DNA from: Halisarca cf. caerulea
Lineage: Eukaryota; Porifera; Demospongiae; Chondrillida; Halisarcidae
Assembly: GCA_963170055.1 (NCBI GenBank)
Contig: CAUJGJ010000378.1
Span: 500,001 to 547,500, forward strand
Reading direction: 5' to 3'
Length of the DNA: 47,500 nt
Below are positions 1-10,229 of this stretch, piece by piece. A model generated the notes under the pieces. That model was not told the DNA's origin. It did not search any database and was given only the letters and a program-made list of their open reading frames with translations. Position 1 is the stretch's first letter, and each line of letters opens with the position of its first letter. The position numbers were made by a program, and so were the translations under genes.

Positions 1-2
1 GT

Positions 3-269
3 AGAAAACTCCATCTTCTCCAAGTCATGTACAACTGTCTCTCTTCCCGTGCTCCATCCTACCTGTCTACTCTTTTCCGACTTCCCTCGCATGATCACTA
101 CACTCGCTCCTCATGCTTAATAAATCTTCCGTCCGTCAAGTCTTCATTTGGGCAAAGAGCCTTCAGCTTTTCTGGTGTTTCATCATGGCGTTCCATACCT
201 ACATCTGTGCGCATGGCCAAATCCTCATCAATATTCTCAAGGCTTGTATTTGATATTCTGAATAATTAA
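3..269 (+). pseudogene. C-terminal end of a non-LTR retrotransposon reverse transcriptase (partial at window edge)
   Basis: The frame is open from the window edge to a TAA at 267-269, so only the last ~88 codons are visible. The peptide has the standard tail of CR1/L2/jockey-type polyproteins: an APSYLSTLFR-like stretch, then a basic segment and SFGQRAFSFSGVSSWRSIP, the conserved (Y/F)xxRxFxxxGxxxWNSLP block near the C-terminus of these proteins. This region follows the RT and thumb domains and has no known catalytic role. I infer an old insertion whose body lies to the left of the window. Whether the rest is intact cannot be judged. The family (CR1-like or other) is not resolved from the tail alone. 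Confidence 0.75.
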
Positions 270-642
270 ATATTCATTTTCTTGCATTTATGTCTTATTT
301 TAATTTTCCAATACTCACATTTTATAACTTTAACTGGAAAACTCTTTATTGCATGTCTTTTACATCATTGGCTGACTTAACCTTACATTCATTGCCTTGA
401 ATTTTGACTTGTTCATTTTCCAATTTCACTCAATCCACCATTTTTTAACTACCTAATCTTGCATTTATTTATTTACTTATTTATTTATCTATTTATTTTC
501 CATTCACTCCTCACATACCTATCCCCCTTTTTTACTCCCTGTATCTTTTCCTTGTGTTTCTGGGTGCCTAGTATAGTAGCCTTTTGGCTAAAGGCCTCCC
601 CAGGTTAAATAAGCTTCCATAACCATAACCATAACCATAACC
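270..642 (+). mobile_element. 3' UTR and CCATAA-repeat tail of the same retrotransposon
   Basis: AT-rich non-coding sequence follows the stop, including a TTTA-rich stretch at about 463-500, a GGCTAAAGGCC-type sequence near 583-597, and a tandem (CCATAA) run at 617-642 ending the element. Short tandem tails of this kind are typical of CR1/L2-type elements instead of poly(A). A weakly similar tail (GGCTAAAGGC) occurs near 36585-36600. Confidence 0.6.
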
Positions 643-922
643 TAACTTGTGTGATATTTTGGCAGTTTCAGTTGTAGTTTTATCCTAAAGGCATCCTGCT
701 TCAGCAAGGATAAAACCGTGGATGAAACTCTAACAAAATACATCCATATAAAATACAAATCTAAGTGATCTGCTTTTGCAAGTATATGGTGACGTTTTCA
801 TGTAATATTGTTTTCCCTATTACTATGAGAACTATAGCTATAAGAAGTGAGTTCGTGCAATAAAAAGTATATGTTTATAATGAAGACGAGTCCAAATATT
901 AATTATTCATAATAATAATAGT

Positions 923-1027
923 ATCGCTTGGTCCAAAATGCATGTCGTCAATAATCAAGACATGTCCTCGCTAAGTATTCATAAATATAGTCATAATATT
1001 GCTTGGCCTAAAATGCATGTCCTTAAT
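923..1027. repeat. Pair of ~30-bp direct repeats just 3' of gene A
   Basis: The segment 923-952 is repeated with a few mismatches at 998-1027; both share GCTTGG, AAAATGCATGTC and a following TCAAT/TTAAT. They lie 50-150 bases beyond the stop codon of the large minus-strand gene. From 643 to 922 I see no gene; no convincing poly(A) signal for gene A was found on the minus strand here. Confidence 0.6.
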
Positions 1028-1076
1028 TGTTGAAAGTTGAGCAAATTAGTGATTGCTGTGGTCTAGATATCTTCAG

Positions 1077-4000
1077 TCAGTTACATCTGACACGTATTGG
1101 CTGTTGGCCTAAAAATGAATGATTCAAACTGCAGGCAGCTGTAACTAGGGTTAGATGTTGATGAGCAGTTCCAGCAAAGTAGTTCTGAAGGATCACTGTG
1201 GGGTGACGTGGGCTGTAACTCTCACAGAAAGAAACATTGGCAACCGGTGGGCTCAGGTTAATGACACTGGGTACAGCATCATTGCATCCTGGAAACTGAT
1301 GAGCTTGGGGATTAGCAAAAAAACCTGATACAACACGGACAATCAGGCTGTCAGCTTGCCTTTCAAAGCGTAGTTTCCTCGCATAGACAAAAGGTAATTT
1401 AACAGTGTCAAGTAATCTATCATCGGCTTTGTTTATAATTACTTTTGTACCAGCAGCTTCAGCTAAGTTGTAGGTATCAGAACCATTTCCTCCAATGAGT
1501 ATGTCATAGCCATCATATGCAATGAGGTTATCATTACCTTCTTTTCCATTGAGAGCATTATCACCAATAGATGAGCTGATCATGGTGTCATCATATGGGG
1601 TTCCATAAACGTTCTCCACATTGTGAATCTCATCAAGACCATACGGATGCTGACAGATGCCATTGTTGAGATCTACATAGATGCCAGTTTCGTTGACTGG
1701 GTCACCTGCATACATAATGATATCATCACCTGGTCCACCTTGAATGAAATTGTCACCAGCTCCTGGTGATAAGATGTCATTACCACTTCCACCATACAGA
1801 ACGTCATTGCCATTTCCACCACTCAGAGTGTCATTTCCTTCCCCTCCAAGGAGGGTATCATTTCCTGCTCCTCCTTTCAGGATATCATTCCCACCTTTAC
1901 CCCTGAGTACATCCTTGAAATCTCCACCTACGATTGTGTTTGGCTTGTCATTTCCAGTGATGTTGTTAGATGCAGATTTGCGACCATAAACTGTTCTCAC
2001 TTCTCCATACATTGCATTATCAATGAGGTGAAGGTTCTGCAGTTGCCTGTGAGTACTATGCTGACTGGCTTTGTTAATGACAATAATTACAGGAGTCAAC
2101 CTGTCTTCCGGAGAAATAAGGAAGGTAAGACCATCACTTGAAAGGATGGTGAGATGTCGTGCATTTGGATTGACTACATAGTCAACCAGTGTTGCTGAAA
2201 ATGACTGAGTGGCATCGGAGGGATCTGTGTACTGCAATGTCACAGACTGTGTATTACTAGTGACTGAAATTTGACTGAAGTTTGCTCCAAAGAGGACTGT
2301 ATCAGAAACATTGTCAGTTGCTATATTCTCAATATTCAATTGACCATATCCAGTCTTCAAGACATAAGTATCACTCCCATTTTTGCCTCTCATGGTACCT
2401 CCACCCTCTCTGGGATCAATGTAGTTGTCCATTTGATTTCCTGTGATGACATCTGAATGTGGTGAGCCAATGACACGTTCAACTTTTTGAAACTTTATAT
2501 CTGTCAGATCAATTGTCATGGGCTGTTCTGATTTGGACTTGTCAATCATTACTGCTGAAGGAGATTGAGCACTTGTAAGGTTTAAAGGAAGAGTGAAGGC
2601 TACACCATCTTTAGAGCGAACTAGAAGATGCTGATATTCAGGTCCTCTGAACCATTCCACCAAAACTACACTGATAGTGGAAGATGACCGGTCTGCGATT
2701 GTCAAATTTGTCCCTGCAGCATTTATGTGCAATAATATGTCATCAAAGTTAACATCAAATAAAAGAAGATCAGTTTTGCCATCAGTAGCATGGTTGCCGA
2801 TCACGCAGTGGGTTCCTGATGCTAAGCCTTCATTCTCAGATGGAACCTTCACAACATAGGTATCTGCACCTTTATATCCTGACATGATATCGTAACCTCC
2901 ACCCCCTGCAATGTAGTTGTCAAGATGATTTCCCCAGATCTGGTTGTCATCATTTGTTCCCAGTACTGATGTAACCTGTCTCAAGATTCTGCCAGATGCA
3001 AGAATAACATTCCCATTGCGAGATGTCAGCTCCTTCAAAGTAGGAACCAGTCTCATATTGCCTGTGTGAGGATTCTGGCATATTTCCAAGTATATACTGT
3101 CACGAGAATACAATGTGACATGCTGGTATGTCATGCCAGAAAACCAACTCTCTATTGTCAACTGATATGCTCCTGATTGGATTATCAGATCATTGTTTGA
3201 TGAGGATCTACTAGCTCTCATCGAACGAGTACTTCCTGGGAAGAGAACAATGTCCAATTTTTCATCGGAAGCTAAATTGAGAATTTTATCATTTCCATCC
3301 TTATTTTTAATGTTGTAGGTGTCTGATCCATTACCACCATACATGTAGTCACTCCCCTTACCAGGTTCAATCATGTCATCATTTTTGTATCCATACAAAT
3401 AATCGTCGTGATCAGAACCAACCAAATATTTGACAGTGGGATAACCTTGCCTACCAACTCCAGGACCAGTGTTGAGCCTTACAAATTCAGTGTTTTCAGC
3501 TCCCGTGAGAGCATAGGGGACACCTACTGCCTGATTTGATTGTCTTTCAATATTAAACAATACAAAATCTGATGTTTTGAAGTTCAAGTGCTGATGTGCT
3601 GAATCACTAAACCAAGATTGAATAGTAACCTTGAAAGAGGATCCAGCTGTAATGATAGCATCGTTGCCAGATGATGAGAATGAAAGGTCATAATATCTCT
3701 TGGGAATGATCATAAAGTCGTCTGTCTCTTGTGCGTCAGAATTGTTAAGGGTAACATGAGTTGAATTACCATCAAGGAAGTAGGTGTCTTCTCCCACATT
3801 TCCTTCAACATATGTGTGCTGTGGTCCAAGATAGAAGGAATCATTTCCTCCATTTCCCTTCAGTATGTAGTGATAGTCTGTCAGTCCATATTGTATATTG
3901 TTTGGCAATTTCTGAACGGCAAAGAAGCTGTTATTGTCATTGTTTCCATGGTACTCACCATGTAGTGTGGACCTATCACCCTGCAAACCTGATACAATAT

Positions 4001-7000
4001 TCCTCTCGTCAACTGGTATGACCCAAAACACTTTAACGGATTGCTTTTTGAAGTTGACTGTGTTGGACTCACCAACTCCCATGATGATGTCTCTAACTTG
4101 AAATTCAAAATTGATATATTCAGAATGTGTCCTTTCCTGTCCAGTGCTAAGAGTACCCTCCATGGTCAAAAGTCCCCTTCTTCCTCCTTCTAAGAGTTTA
4201 AAATTGATATTTCCTCCATTCCAAGAGTCCGCAGCCCCAGCAAAGTTAATTGCAGAGGCATCTCCACTGCACATGGTAACTTTGAAGTAATTATGATAAT
4301 CTGCTATTTGACTCAAAAACTGTTGATTTCCTTCATATCTCTCCTCTAACTTTACAATCTTTGAAGAAGCTGAAAATATACCTCCAGTAATAGTATCCCC
4401 TATGTCAAAAATGGCTTCATCTATACCTTTAAGAACAGCCAGTACTTCTTGTCCAATGCTAGCATCAGGAGGGAGGGAGTCAAGTTCCTTCTTGATGTCA
4501 GTGTAGAAGGTGTCTATTGATAAACGTATGATGGTTAATGCAATTACAAATGGTTCAGCTTCTGGTCCCAGGAATCCCAGAACTGTAATAAGGCTGTCAA
4601 GACCAGCATCAACGTAACCAATAACTGTGTGCCGTTGAATGTCCTCATATATGTAGTAAATACCAAATGCTGTCCCCACTATCGGTATGTTTTTAAATGC
4701 TTCTCCAACATCTCCAATTTTGGAGAGAAGCTCCAATTCCCCACCAGCAATCAGTTGACCAGCATCTTCCCCAACTACTTGACCGATTGTCTCACTAACT
4801 CGGACAACTGCTTTGCTAGCAATCTTTCCCACAGCTTTCCCTGCTGCCCTGTATATCTTCTGATTTAATCCACTTAATTCGCCAATTCCATGGAGTGATT
4901 GAGACAGGTAGATGGAACCTCGCAAGACGTCTCCTCTTTCGAATGATTCCACTGCTCCCTTAATGCCCAAGACTGTCCCATAGATGCCCAGACCTATATT
5001 GATCCTCCCTGATGCTCCTTCTTCTTGTTGTTGTTGCAGAATTTGAGCTTGTTCATGCATTTCATCCATTAGATGTTTTGAAGTCATTTTGGATTCATCT
5101 AAATCAGTTTCTACATGTCGACGAGATGAAGGATTTGATGTCTCATAGATTTCATAAGTGACCTTCCTTCCTCTGATTGCAATGGAGTCTTCATTGATCT
5201 CAAAGTGTTTCCTACTAGCCGATTCTCGTGCTTCCACTGCTTGTGAGATCTTGTTGCTGACATAAAGCTGGTCTCTCAGCATTGCCTGTGACATTTGTAG
5301 TGGCAGACTACGATCTTCTGTTTCACGATACTCATTAACTTCACTATTGACTGACTCTATCTGTGGCTCCTGTACCTTTCTAGCATCAAAAAGTCCCTCA
5401 TATAATGGTTCATATATTGTTTCCCCAGTAGATTGTATAAATGATGAACGCGTAGAGTGATCACTTGTCATCACGTTTTTGATACTATTCTTAAATCTGT
5501 CCATTAGTATTATCTTTTTAGCTCCATCAGTTGATTCAGAAGATGTACTATCAGCTGGACGCTTTTGGATGTTCTGAGCACTATCTTTGTAACTGGCATC
5601 TGTCCAATGCTTAACCTGTGATGTCAGCCGCCTTTGTACTTCAATCACTTTGAATCTCTTGAGGGGGTTGGCATAACCCTCATAGAAGTCATTTCTCATT
5701 CCGTGATCTGTGGCAGTGCTATCATCTGTTATTGCATGATTTCTATAAAATTCATTTCTGTCAAATGTTTGAACATGTGCATTTAAATCCAGACTGAGTC
5801 TATTGGTAACATGAACTCTGTAGTCACGAATTGCATCGCATGTAAACATGGCAATAGTGGTTGCACCGTTTATGGCATTGGTTTTCGTTGTTCCTATGTC
5901 CGCGTGTTGACCACTTATCCACTTACGTGCGTCAGGAAAGAAATTGTTGTCTGTTTGAGGCATTGTTTGAGCAGTGGCATCACCAAATTTATATTCGTCT
6001 AGATTCACTTCAGTATTTTTTGTTGCAGCTCCATTTGGATCTTCATTGACAATGACTCCTTTTAGAGTTGTGCGGAACGGTTCAATATCTTGAAGTAATC
6101 CCTGCGTATTCTGACCAGCTTGTACTTTTACTTCGTACACAAAGTCACCATAGCGATAGTATATATATTTGTCCGCAAATGGTTCTCCATTGCTATCCGT
6201 AGTTGTCCAAGTATTGGTATTCTTGTCATAAGATGGAGATTCAAATCCTTTTTCCCCCCAATGCTTAACTTCCTGTGTTAATTGAGCATAATTGCTAAAT
6301 TCTCTAACTTTTATCCGCATTTCTTCATTGCCAAGCATTTTAACAAGTCGTTCATTTTCAACTTGTGTATTCCAATTGGGATCTACAGGAACTGTTTGGA
6401 AATGTTCTTGGGCAACTGAACTTATAACATTAAATACGTCATCATTGCTCAACTTGACATACTCAGGATTAGCTTCTGCTCCTGTCTCTTCCAGATCTAC
6501 ACTGCTCCCATAATCAGCTTGTACTTCTTCAAGGGGATAGACTTTATTGTCTTCACCAATAGTAATGACGGTTTTCAGAATAGTTCCCTCTGTAGGTCTC
6601 CACGATACATTTTCTTCATCACTAATTTCTCCATACACTTTTCTCCCACTGGAGTCAACGCCCACAATGCTGTTACGTGAACTTACCTCCTCCACAATAT
6701 CGCTCATGTCACTTAGCAAGGCAGCAGGGAATTGCTGACCACCCAGTCTGCAACCAACTAAGCTGACGCGCTTAATGATACCGTCAGTAGGGAGGGTTTC
6801 AAGAGCTGAAGATAACTGTGAAGCATCAAATCCTTCCATTTCCAATTTATTAGTTTGTGTATTCCGCGTTGCATGGCCTACTACTTGTATGCGTCCACCA
6901 TCAAGTAGAGGATCAATTGATGTCAGACTACCGTCATGTTCTCTTTCATATCTAAAAACAGGCTTCTGTTCACCTATAATGATCCGTTCCATCAAAACAA

Positions 7001-7208
7001 AATGATGTGTTCCTCCAGGATCATCGCTATTAATTTTTGGTTGCCATGCCACCACTTGTGATGTCTCAGGGTTTTTATCATATAGCCTCCATGCCGCTTT
7101 CTTTGTTGCATCATCGTTGCCAATAAGAGCAATGATCTGTCCCGGGTATCTAGTTGATAATACCGTTGATGACAACAGAAATGGAATTAGCCATTGCAAA
7201 TCCTGCAT
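1077..7208 (-). CDS. Secreted C80 protease / TcdA-TcdB-like pore / RTX-repeat giant protein (copy A, intact)
   Basis: Single-exon ORF of 2043 codons. Residues 1-19 are a hydrophobic signal peptide. About residues 22-220 resemble peptidase C80, the InsP6-activated self-cleaving domain of MARTX and large clostridial toxins: His112 lies in IQVVGHAT and Cys153 in SLVGCRLG, the expected His/Cys pair. Residues ~240-720 are unrecognised. Residues ~737-930 hold Gly/Ala-rich hydrophobic stretches (around 740, 843-856, 863-900) resembling the TcdA/TcdB or Mcf/FitD translocation region. About residues 1109-2023 contain six modules; most pair GxDxY/GGxGND turns with a closing W-F...QHL strand motif, and residues ~1753-1836 form a classic RTX beta-roll with nine-residue GGxGND repeats. 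Four Cys lie near the C-terminus and are kept in copy B. I chose the ATG at 7208 because MQ(D/H)LQ is shared by copies A and B, and the ATG also by C; an in-frame upstream extension to 7259 is not conserved. No glycosyltransferase or other N-terminal cargo is present. Function as toxin, defence or adhesion protein is inference. Confidence 0.85.
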   Translation of the reverse strand: MQDLQWLIPFLLSSTVLSTRYPGQIIALIGNDDATKKAAWRLYDKNPETSQVVAWQPKINSDDPGGTHHFVLMERIIIGEQKPVFRYEREHDGSLTSIDPLLDGGRIQVVGHATRNTQTNKLEMEGFDASQLSSALETLPTDGIIKRVSLVGCRLGGQQFPAALLSDMSDIVEEVSSRNSIVGVDSSGRKVYGEISDEENVSWRPTEGTILKTVITIGEDNKVYPLEEVQADYGSSVDLEETGAEANPEYVKLSNDDVFNVISSVAQEHFQTVPVDPNWNTQVENERLVKMLGNEEMRIKVREFSNYAQLTQEVKHWGEKGFESPSYDKNTNTWTTTDSNGEPFADKYIYYRYGDFVYEVKVQAGQNTQGLLQDIEPFRTTLKGVIVNEDPNGAATKNTEVNLDEYKFGDATAQTMPQTDNNFFPDARKWISGQHADIGTTKTNAINGATTIAMFTCDAIRDYRVHVTNRLSLDLNAHVQTFDRNEFYRNHAITDDSTATDHGMRNDFYEGYANPLKRFKVIEVQRRLTSQVKHWTDASYKDSAQNIQKRPADSTSSESTDGAKKIILMDRFKNSIKNVMTSDHSTRSSFIQSTGETIYEPLYEGLFDARKVQEPQIESVNSEVNEYRETEDRSLPLQMSQAMLRDQLYVSNKISQAVEARESASRKHFEINEDSIAIRGRKVTYEIYETSNPSSRRHVETDLDESKMTSKHLMDEMHEQAQILQQQQEEGASGRINIGLGIYGTVLGIKGAVESFERGDVLRGSIYLSQSLHGIGELSGLNQKIYRAAGKAVGKIASKAVVRVSETIGQVVGEDAGQLIAGGELELLSKIGDVGEAFKNIPIVGTAFGIYYIYEDIQRHTVIGYVDAGLDSLITVLGFLGPEAEPFVIALTIIRLSIDTFYTDIKKELDSLPPDASIGQEVLAVLKGIDEAIFDIGDTITGGIFSASSKIVKLEERYEGNQQFLSQIADYHNYFKVTMCSGDASAINFAGAADSWNGGNINFKLLEGGRRGLLTMEGTLSTGQERTHSEYINFEFQVRDIIMGVGESNTVNFKKQSVKVFWVIPVDERNIVSGLQGDRSTLHGEYHGNNDNNSFFAVQKLPNNIQYGLTDYHYILKGNGGNDSFYLGPQHTYVEGNVGEDTYFLDGNSTHVTLNNSDAQETDDFMIIPKRYYDLSFSSSGNDAIITAGSSFKVTIQSWFSDSAHQHLNFKTSDFVLFNIERQSNQAVGVPYALTGAENTEFVRLNTGPGVGRQGYPTVKYLVGSDHDDYLYGYKNDDMIEPGKGSDYMYGGNGSDTYNIKNKDGNDKILNLASDEKLDIVLFPGSTRSMRASRSSSNNDLIIQSGAYQLTIESWFSGMTYQHVTLYSRDSIYLEICQNPHTGNMRLVPTLKELTSRNGNVILASGRILRQVTSVLGTNDDNQIWGNHLDNYIAGGGGYDIMSGYKGADTYVVKVPSENEGLASGTHCVIGNHATDGKTDLLLFDVNFDDILLHINAAGTNLTIADRSSSTISVVLVEWFRGPEYQHLLVRSKDGVAFTLPLNLTSAQSPSAVMIDKSKSEQPMTIDLTDIKFQKVERVIGSPHSDVITGNQMDNYIDPREGGGTMRGKNGSDTYVLKTGYGQLNIENIATDNVSDTVLFGANFSQISVTSNTQSVTLQYTDPSDATQSFSATLVDYVVNPNARHLTILSSDGLTFLISPEDRLTPVIIVINKASQHSTHRQLQNLHLIDNAMYGEVRTVYGRKSASNNITGNDKPNTIVGGDFKDVLRGKGGNDILKGGAGNDTLLGGEGNDTLSGGNGNDVLYGGSGNDILSPGAGDNFIQGGPGDDIIMYAGDPVNETGIYVDLNNGICQHPYGLDEIHNVENVYGTPYDDTMISSSIGDNALNGKEGNDNLIAYDGYDILIGGNGSDTYNLAEAAGTKVIINKADDRLLDTVKLPFVYARKLRFERQADSLIVRVVSGFFANPQAHQFPGCNDAVPSVINLSPPVANVSFCESYSPRHPTVILQNYFAGTAHQHLTLVTAACSLNHSFLGQQPIRVRCN

Positions 7209-7238
7209 GATTGGAACCACTGAAGAGGTTCTTATATA

Positions 7239-7257
7239 TCTATAAAGGAAGCATATC
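7239..7257 (-). promoter_or_regulatory. Possible 3' splice acceptor upstream of gene A start
   Basis: On the minus strand a pyrimidine-rich TGCTTCCTTTATAG ends 31 bases before the chosen ATG. The aligned position of copy B has TGCTTCCTTCACAG. The match suggests a 5' UTR intron (or trans-splice) acceptor. The TATATAAG just after it in copy A is not conserved in B, so I do not read it as a TATA box. Confidence 0.4.
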
Positions 7258-7259
7258 AA

Positions 7260-7570
7260 TAGTGGTATGATTATAATAATAGTATATTATGTGGATTTAG
7301 GTATAAGAGTTTGTGTTTTTGTGTGTATGTACAATGTGTGTATTTATATACGTTTACACAGCTTTAATGTGTGCATGCGAGAATTTATGTTTGTGTGTGT
7401 GTGTGCATGGATACGTGTGTGTCATTTGGGACCCCATATAAAAATATTAAGGACACCTAATGTCACAATTACTAAAATTAATGTAACAATTGAAGCAGTA
7501 ATTCCACATTCACAAGTCCAATTACATGTAGGTGGACTTAAGCCACCGTACTGCACGAAATACATCTAAA
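7260..7570. other. 5' flank of gene A, related to the flank of copy C
   Basis: No gene. GT-rich low-complexity sequence (7300-7425) is followed by TTTGGGACCC and a TCACAATTACTAAAATTAAT-like block that reappears near 29978-30080 upstream of copy C, with the common GCATGTAGGTGGAC sequence. The duplicated unit therefore extends a few hundred bases 5' of the gene and may include the promoter. From 7570 to 7785 I see nothing recognisable. Confidence 0.55.
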
Positions 7571-7784
7571 TAATAATGTGTTTACACGTAAATTGTTATT
7601 GCTGAAGCTGAAATGGAACACAGTAAGATGGTATACCTACATACATGTGGCATATAATCATTATGTTAACGCCATGCATATTTATATGCTTCATATGTTT
7701 ACCATCTACCTTTTTTGCAATGTAACCATGCAAAAGTCTGCTCCCGACCAGTGTACTGCATGGTATAGTATGTATGAGAATACA

Positions 7785-8130
7785 TATATACATGATGATT
7801 TTTTAAACAGGTTATTTTTACACTGACCAATTAATTTTTAAGCTAGTCTGCACTGTGCCTATGTTTCTCATAGTTGTCATAACAATTCTGGAGAATTTGT
7901 AAACAAAGTTTGTTTCTGCACTATATCTTGGGCATTTTATTGGAGCTACTCATATTCTGAACCAGAAACCAGATCAGGAAAAGTAAAACATGAGGGTGCC
8001 AAGATTACCTCATTCCAGCTGCAGTTTTCTCTTTGATGTACCAATAACATACCAGGGACCCCAAAACGTAGCATATTTGAATGTATTATTGCTATTGGCT
8101 GACCTGTAGAGGCAACTAATCTGTTTCCGT
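7785..8130 (+). repeat. Dispersed repeat R1, copy a
   Basis: About 340 bases match, in inverted orientation, 14610-15000 downstream. Shared landmarks include ACAGGTTATTTTT, TTTTTAAGCTAGTCT, ATAACAATTCTGGAGAAT, TTTGTAAACAAAGTTTG, GAGGGTGCCAAGATTACC, CTGCAGTTTTCT and ATTGCTATTGGCT. A weaker direct copy lies at 9340-9530 and a partial one near 27219-27265. No coding potential. Probably a short non-autonomous mobile element; clear termini were not found. Confidence 0.65.
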
Positions 8131-8695
8131 TACTTTGTTTATGCCTCAGAAACAGCTGCATTTTGGATACCATAAAAATAATTGGCTACTATAAAAAAAT
8201 AATCTGTTTTTACTCACCTTGTAAGCAAAAGACAGCTCTTCAGTGCACCGTTCTATGTGTAGGAGTCAACTTGATTGAGTCTTATATATAGTACAAGGCG
8301 AGTTCCTGTAAGAAAATCTACTGAACCTTCACTTGAATGGACTGCATACCCTCAGACATTCAATTTATACACAGTTTGTAAGCAGCCGGACTGCGGAAAT
8401 AAAAGTTAGATATAGCAATCAAAACACATTGAAAATAAAGAACTTGTATATGGTAACACGCCTAGAGGTGTTGGAATTGATATTTAGCTCAGTTTAATAG
8501 TTTGGGGTGTGGTCTAATCAAGTGTCCAAAATGAATGATGTAATAAACAGACAGTTTAAGTTGTATACAATAATTAAGGGTTTCAAAACCAAATGCATGT
8601 GATAGTATAGCCATCCTATCTAAGCAAGTGAATTCTTGCTAAAATAATTGAAGGATGATCCTTCAATAATTATTATTTTTAAGGGCTTGCCACTA
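8131..8695. other. Gene-free spacer with a small palindrome
   Basis: No coding region or known repeat recognised. At 8647-8667 there is a perfect inverted repeat with 10-base arms (ATTGAAGGAT) around a single base. Confidence 0.5.
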
Positions 8696-9316
8696 CAGTG
8701 GAACTCGATTAGTACGTACTTGGGATAGTACGTACTCACACTAAAACCTTACAATTTTCTAATAATGAACCGAAGTTCCTATATTAGCACGTACTTCAAA
8801 TAATGTTTACTATACGTATCCAGATATGACATACTTCCGGTTATGACGTACGGATTTATATTTCCCTAACACATTTTCTTCGTTTAGTATGTACTATTAT
8901 GATCGAAGAGAAGTTCAAGATTATTACCAGCATTGATAAAGGTAAGGTGTATAGACTTTTGTTAATCAGCACTTGAGACTAATAACGTGAACAGTCAGCA
9001 TGACATGGAAGAATTAATAAGGAGACTTTGGGAGACTTCGAATCGTCCCACTTCACCTTGCAGAGATTGCAAACGTTGTCGTCCTACCAACTAGAAGATG
9101 TCGACGCTGGCCTTGTGGTGTGGATCAAACAGGCAAGGAGCAACAGCACAGTGTTCGAAGTCATTACAGACAAATATTACAGACAATTCTGCTATTCTTG
9201 GTCATATTGATGAGTAATTTTTTGAATATTAGTGAACTTTGTTTAGTAAGTATACCTCGGATAGCACGTATGTTTAGGCCTGTCCCTTGGGTGTACTTAC
9301 TATCTGAGTTTGACTG
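8696..9316 (+). mobile_element. Decayed Tigger/pogo-like DNA transposon with TA target duplication
   Basis: The left end begins CAGTGGAACTCGATTAGTACG and the right end, read in reverse complement, begins CAGTCAAACTCAGATAGTA. Both are flanked by TA (8694-8695 and 9317-9318), the target duplication of the Tc1/mariner/pogo superfamily. Internally, about 8900-9170 on the plus strand reads like the DNA-binding N-terminus of a Tigger/CENP-B type transposase: a short EEKFKIITSIDKGK-like helix, then LEDVDAGLVVWIKQARS, the hallmark of the second CENP-B helix-turn-helix. The DDE catalytic domain is absent, so this is an internally deleted, non-autonomous remnant. Confidence 0.7.
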
Positions 9317-9339
9317 TATATGTCAGGACTTTTCACTGT

Positions 9340-9530
9340 TTTCATAACATTCTCGGGAGATTTGCAAACTAAGCTTGTAATGATGGCAGTTTAATTTGAG
9401 CTGATTTTATCGATACCAGCAGAATTTGAACTCAGTGAACCAAAACATGATGATGCAGAAAGTGACTTGTTTCAGTTGCAAATTGTCTTTCAAAGTTGGA
9501 ATAACAAATGTTAATTTAACCCTGAAATAA
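9340..9530 (+). repeat. Dispersed repeat R1, diverged copy c
   Basis: Shows the same order of landmarks as 7865-8070 (TTTTCATAACATTCTCGGGAG, TTTGCAAACTAAGCTTG, CAGTTTAATTTGAGCT, AAAACATGATG, CAGTTGCAAATTG) with much divergence. From 9531 to 10043 no gene or repeat is recognised. Confidence 0.45.
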
Positions 9531-10229
9531 TAGTGGGATAAATAACTTCAGAAACAATTGGTTCAGTGTTAGAGTCACAAAATTATTGATCTTTAGGTAT
9601 ATAGTAAGGTTCCCATTTTGTTGACCATACTCTGTATACCATTACTATATATTTTAAAATATCTGTGTTGAAATGATGAAGTGCATCCAAAAGGTTCAGC
9701 TATTCAAACAGTAACTTGACAGAAATGATTGAAAGAGGCTAGATCTCGATATTTACCAATTTTGAGAGCTCAACTATCATATGAATATACAGCAATTATT
9801 ACACTGGTCAACTTTATCATACTTACATACTGCTTCGATTTTTATATCATCCGATACCTTTTTTCAGTTGTATTACCCACGTATAGATCTTATACTGATA
9901 TAACGTAATATCATGCGAATAGAAGCCTCTAAAATATATGCGAAAACGCAAATGTGTGCCAAGAAACGCACATATACGATATGTATACGAAATTATGCGA
10001 CGAAAACCACAAGAACACAACCAAAAAATTGCGATTTTGGTGATTGACAAGTGTGATCAACGGCAAATTTTTTTATGATTTAAACTTCTATAGGCAAGCA
10101 TTGTTTGGTGATTGTTTGCTGGCTATTCTGCTTCCAATGTTCTGCTGTAGATGTAACAGATCAGGCAAATGCCATTCCTGTGTATCATCAGGGCCAGAGA
10201 AAGTGTACTGCGTGTATGCCGTCCCGCTT

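Noticed and set aside
617..642. CCATAA repeat as interstitial telomere sequence
   Set aside because: It follows directly on a retrotransposon 3' UTR and is short, so it is best read as the element's tail.
1744..1989. Plus-strand ORF rich in Ser/Pro/Phe (and its twin at 41643-41825)
   Set aside because: Antisense shadow of the RTX beta-roll of the large minus-strand genes; the periodicity comes from the nine-residue repeat.
7230..7240. TATATAAG as TATA box of gene A
   Set aside because: It lies about 25-30 bases from the start codon, leaving almost no leader, and is absent from copy B.
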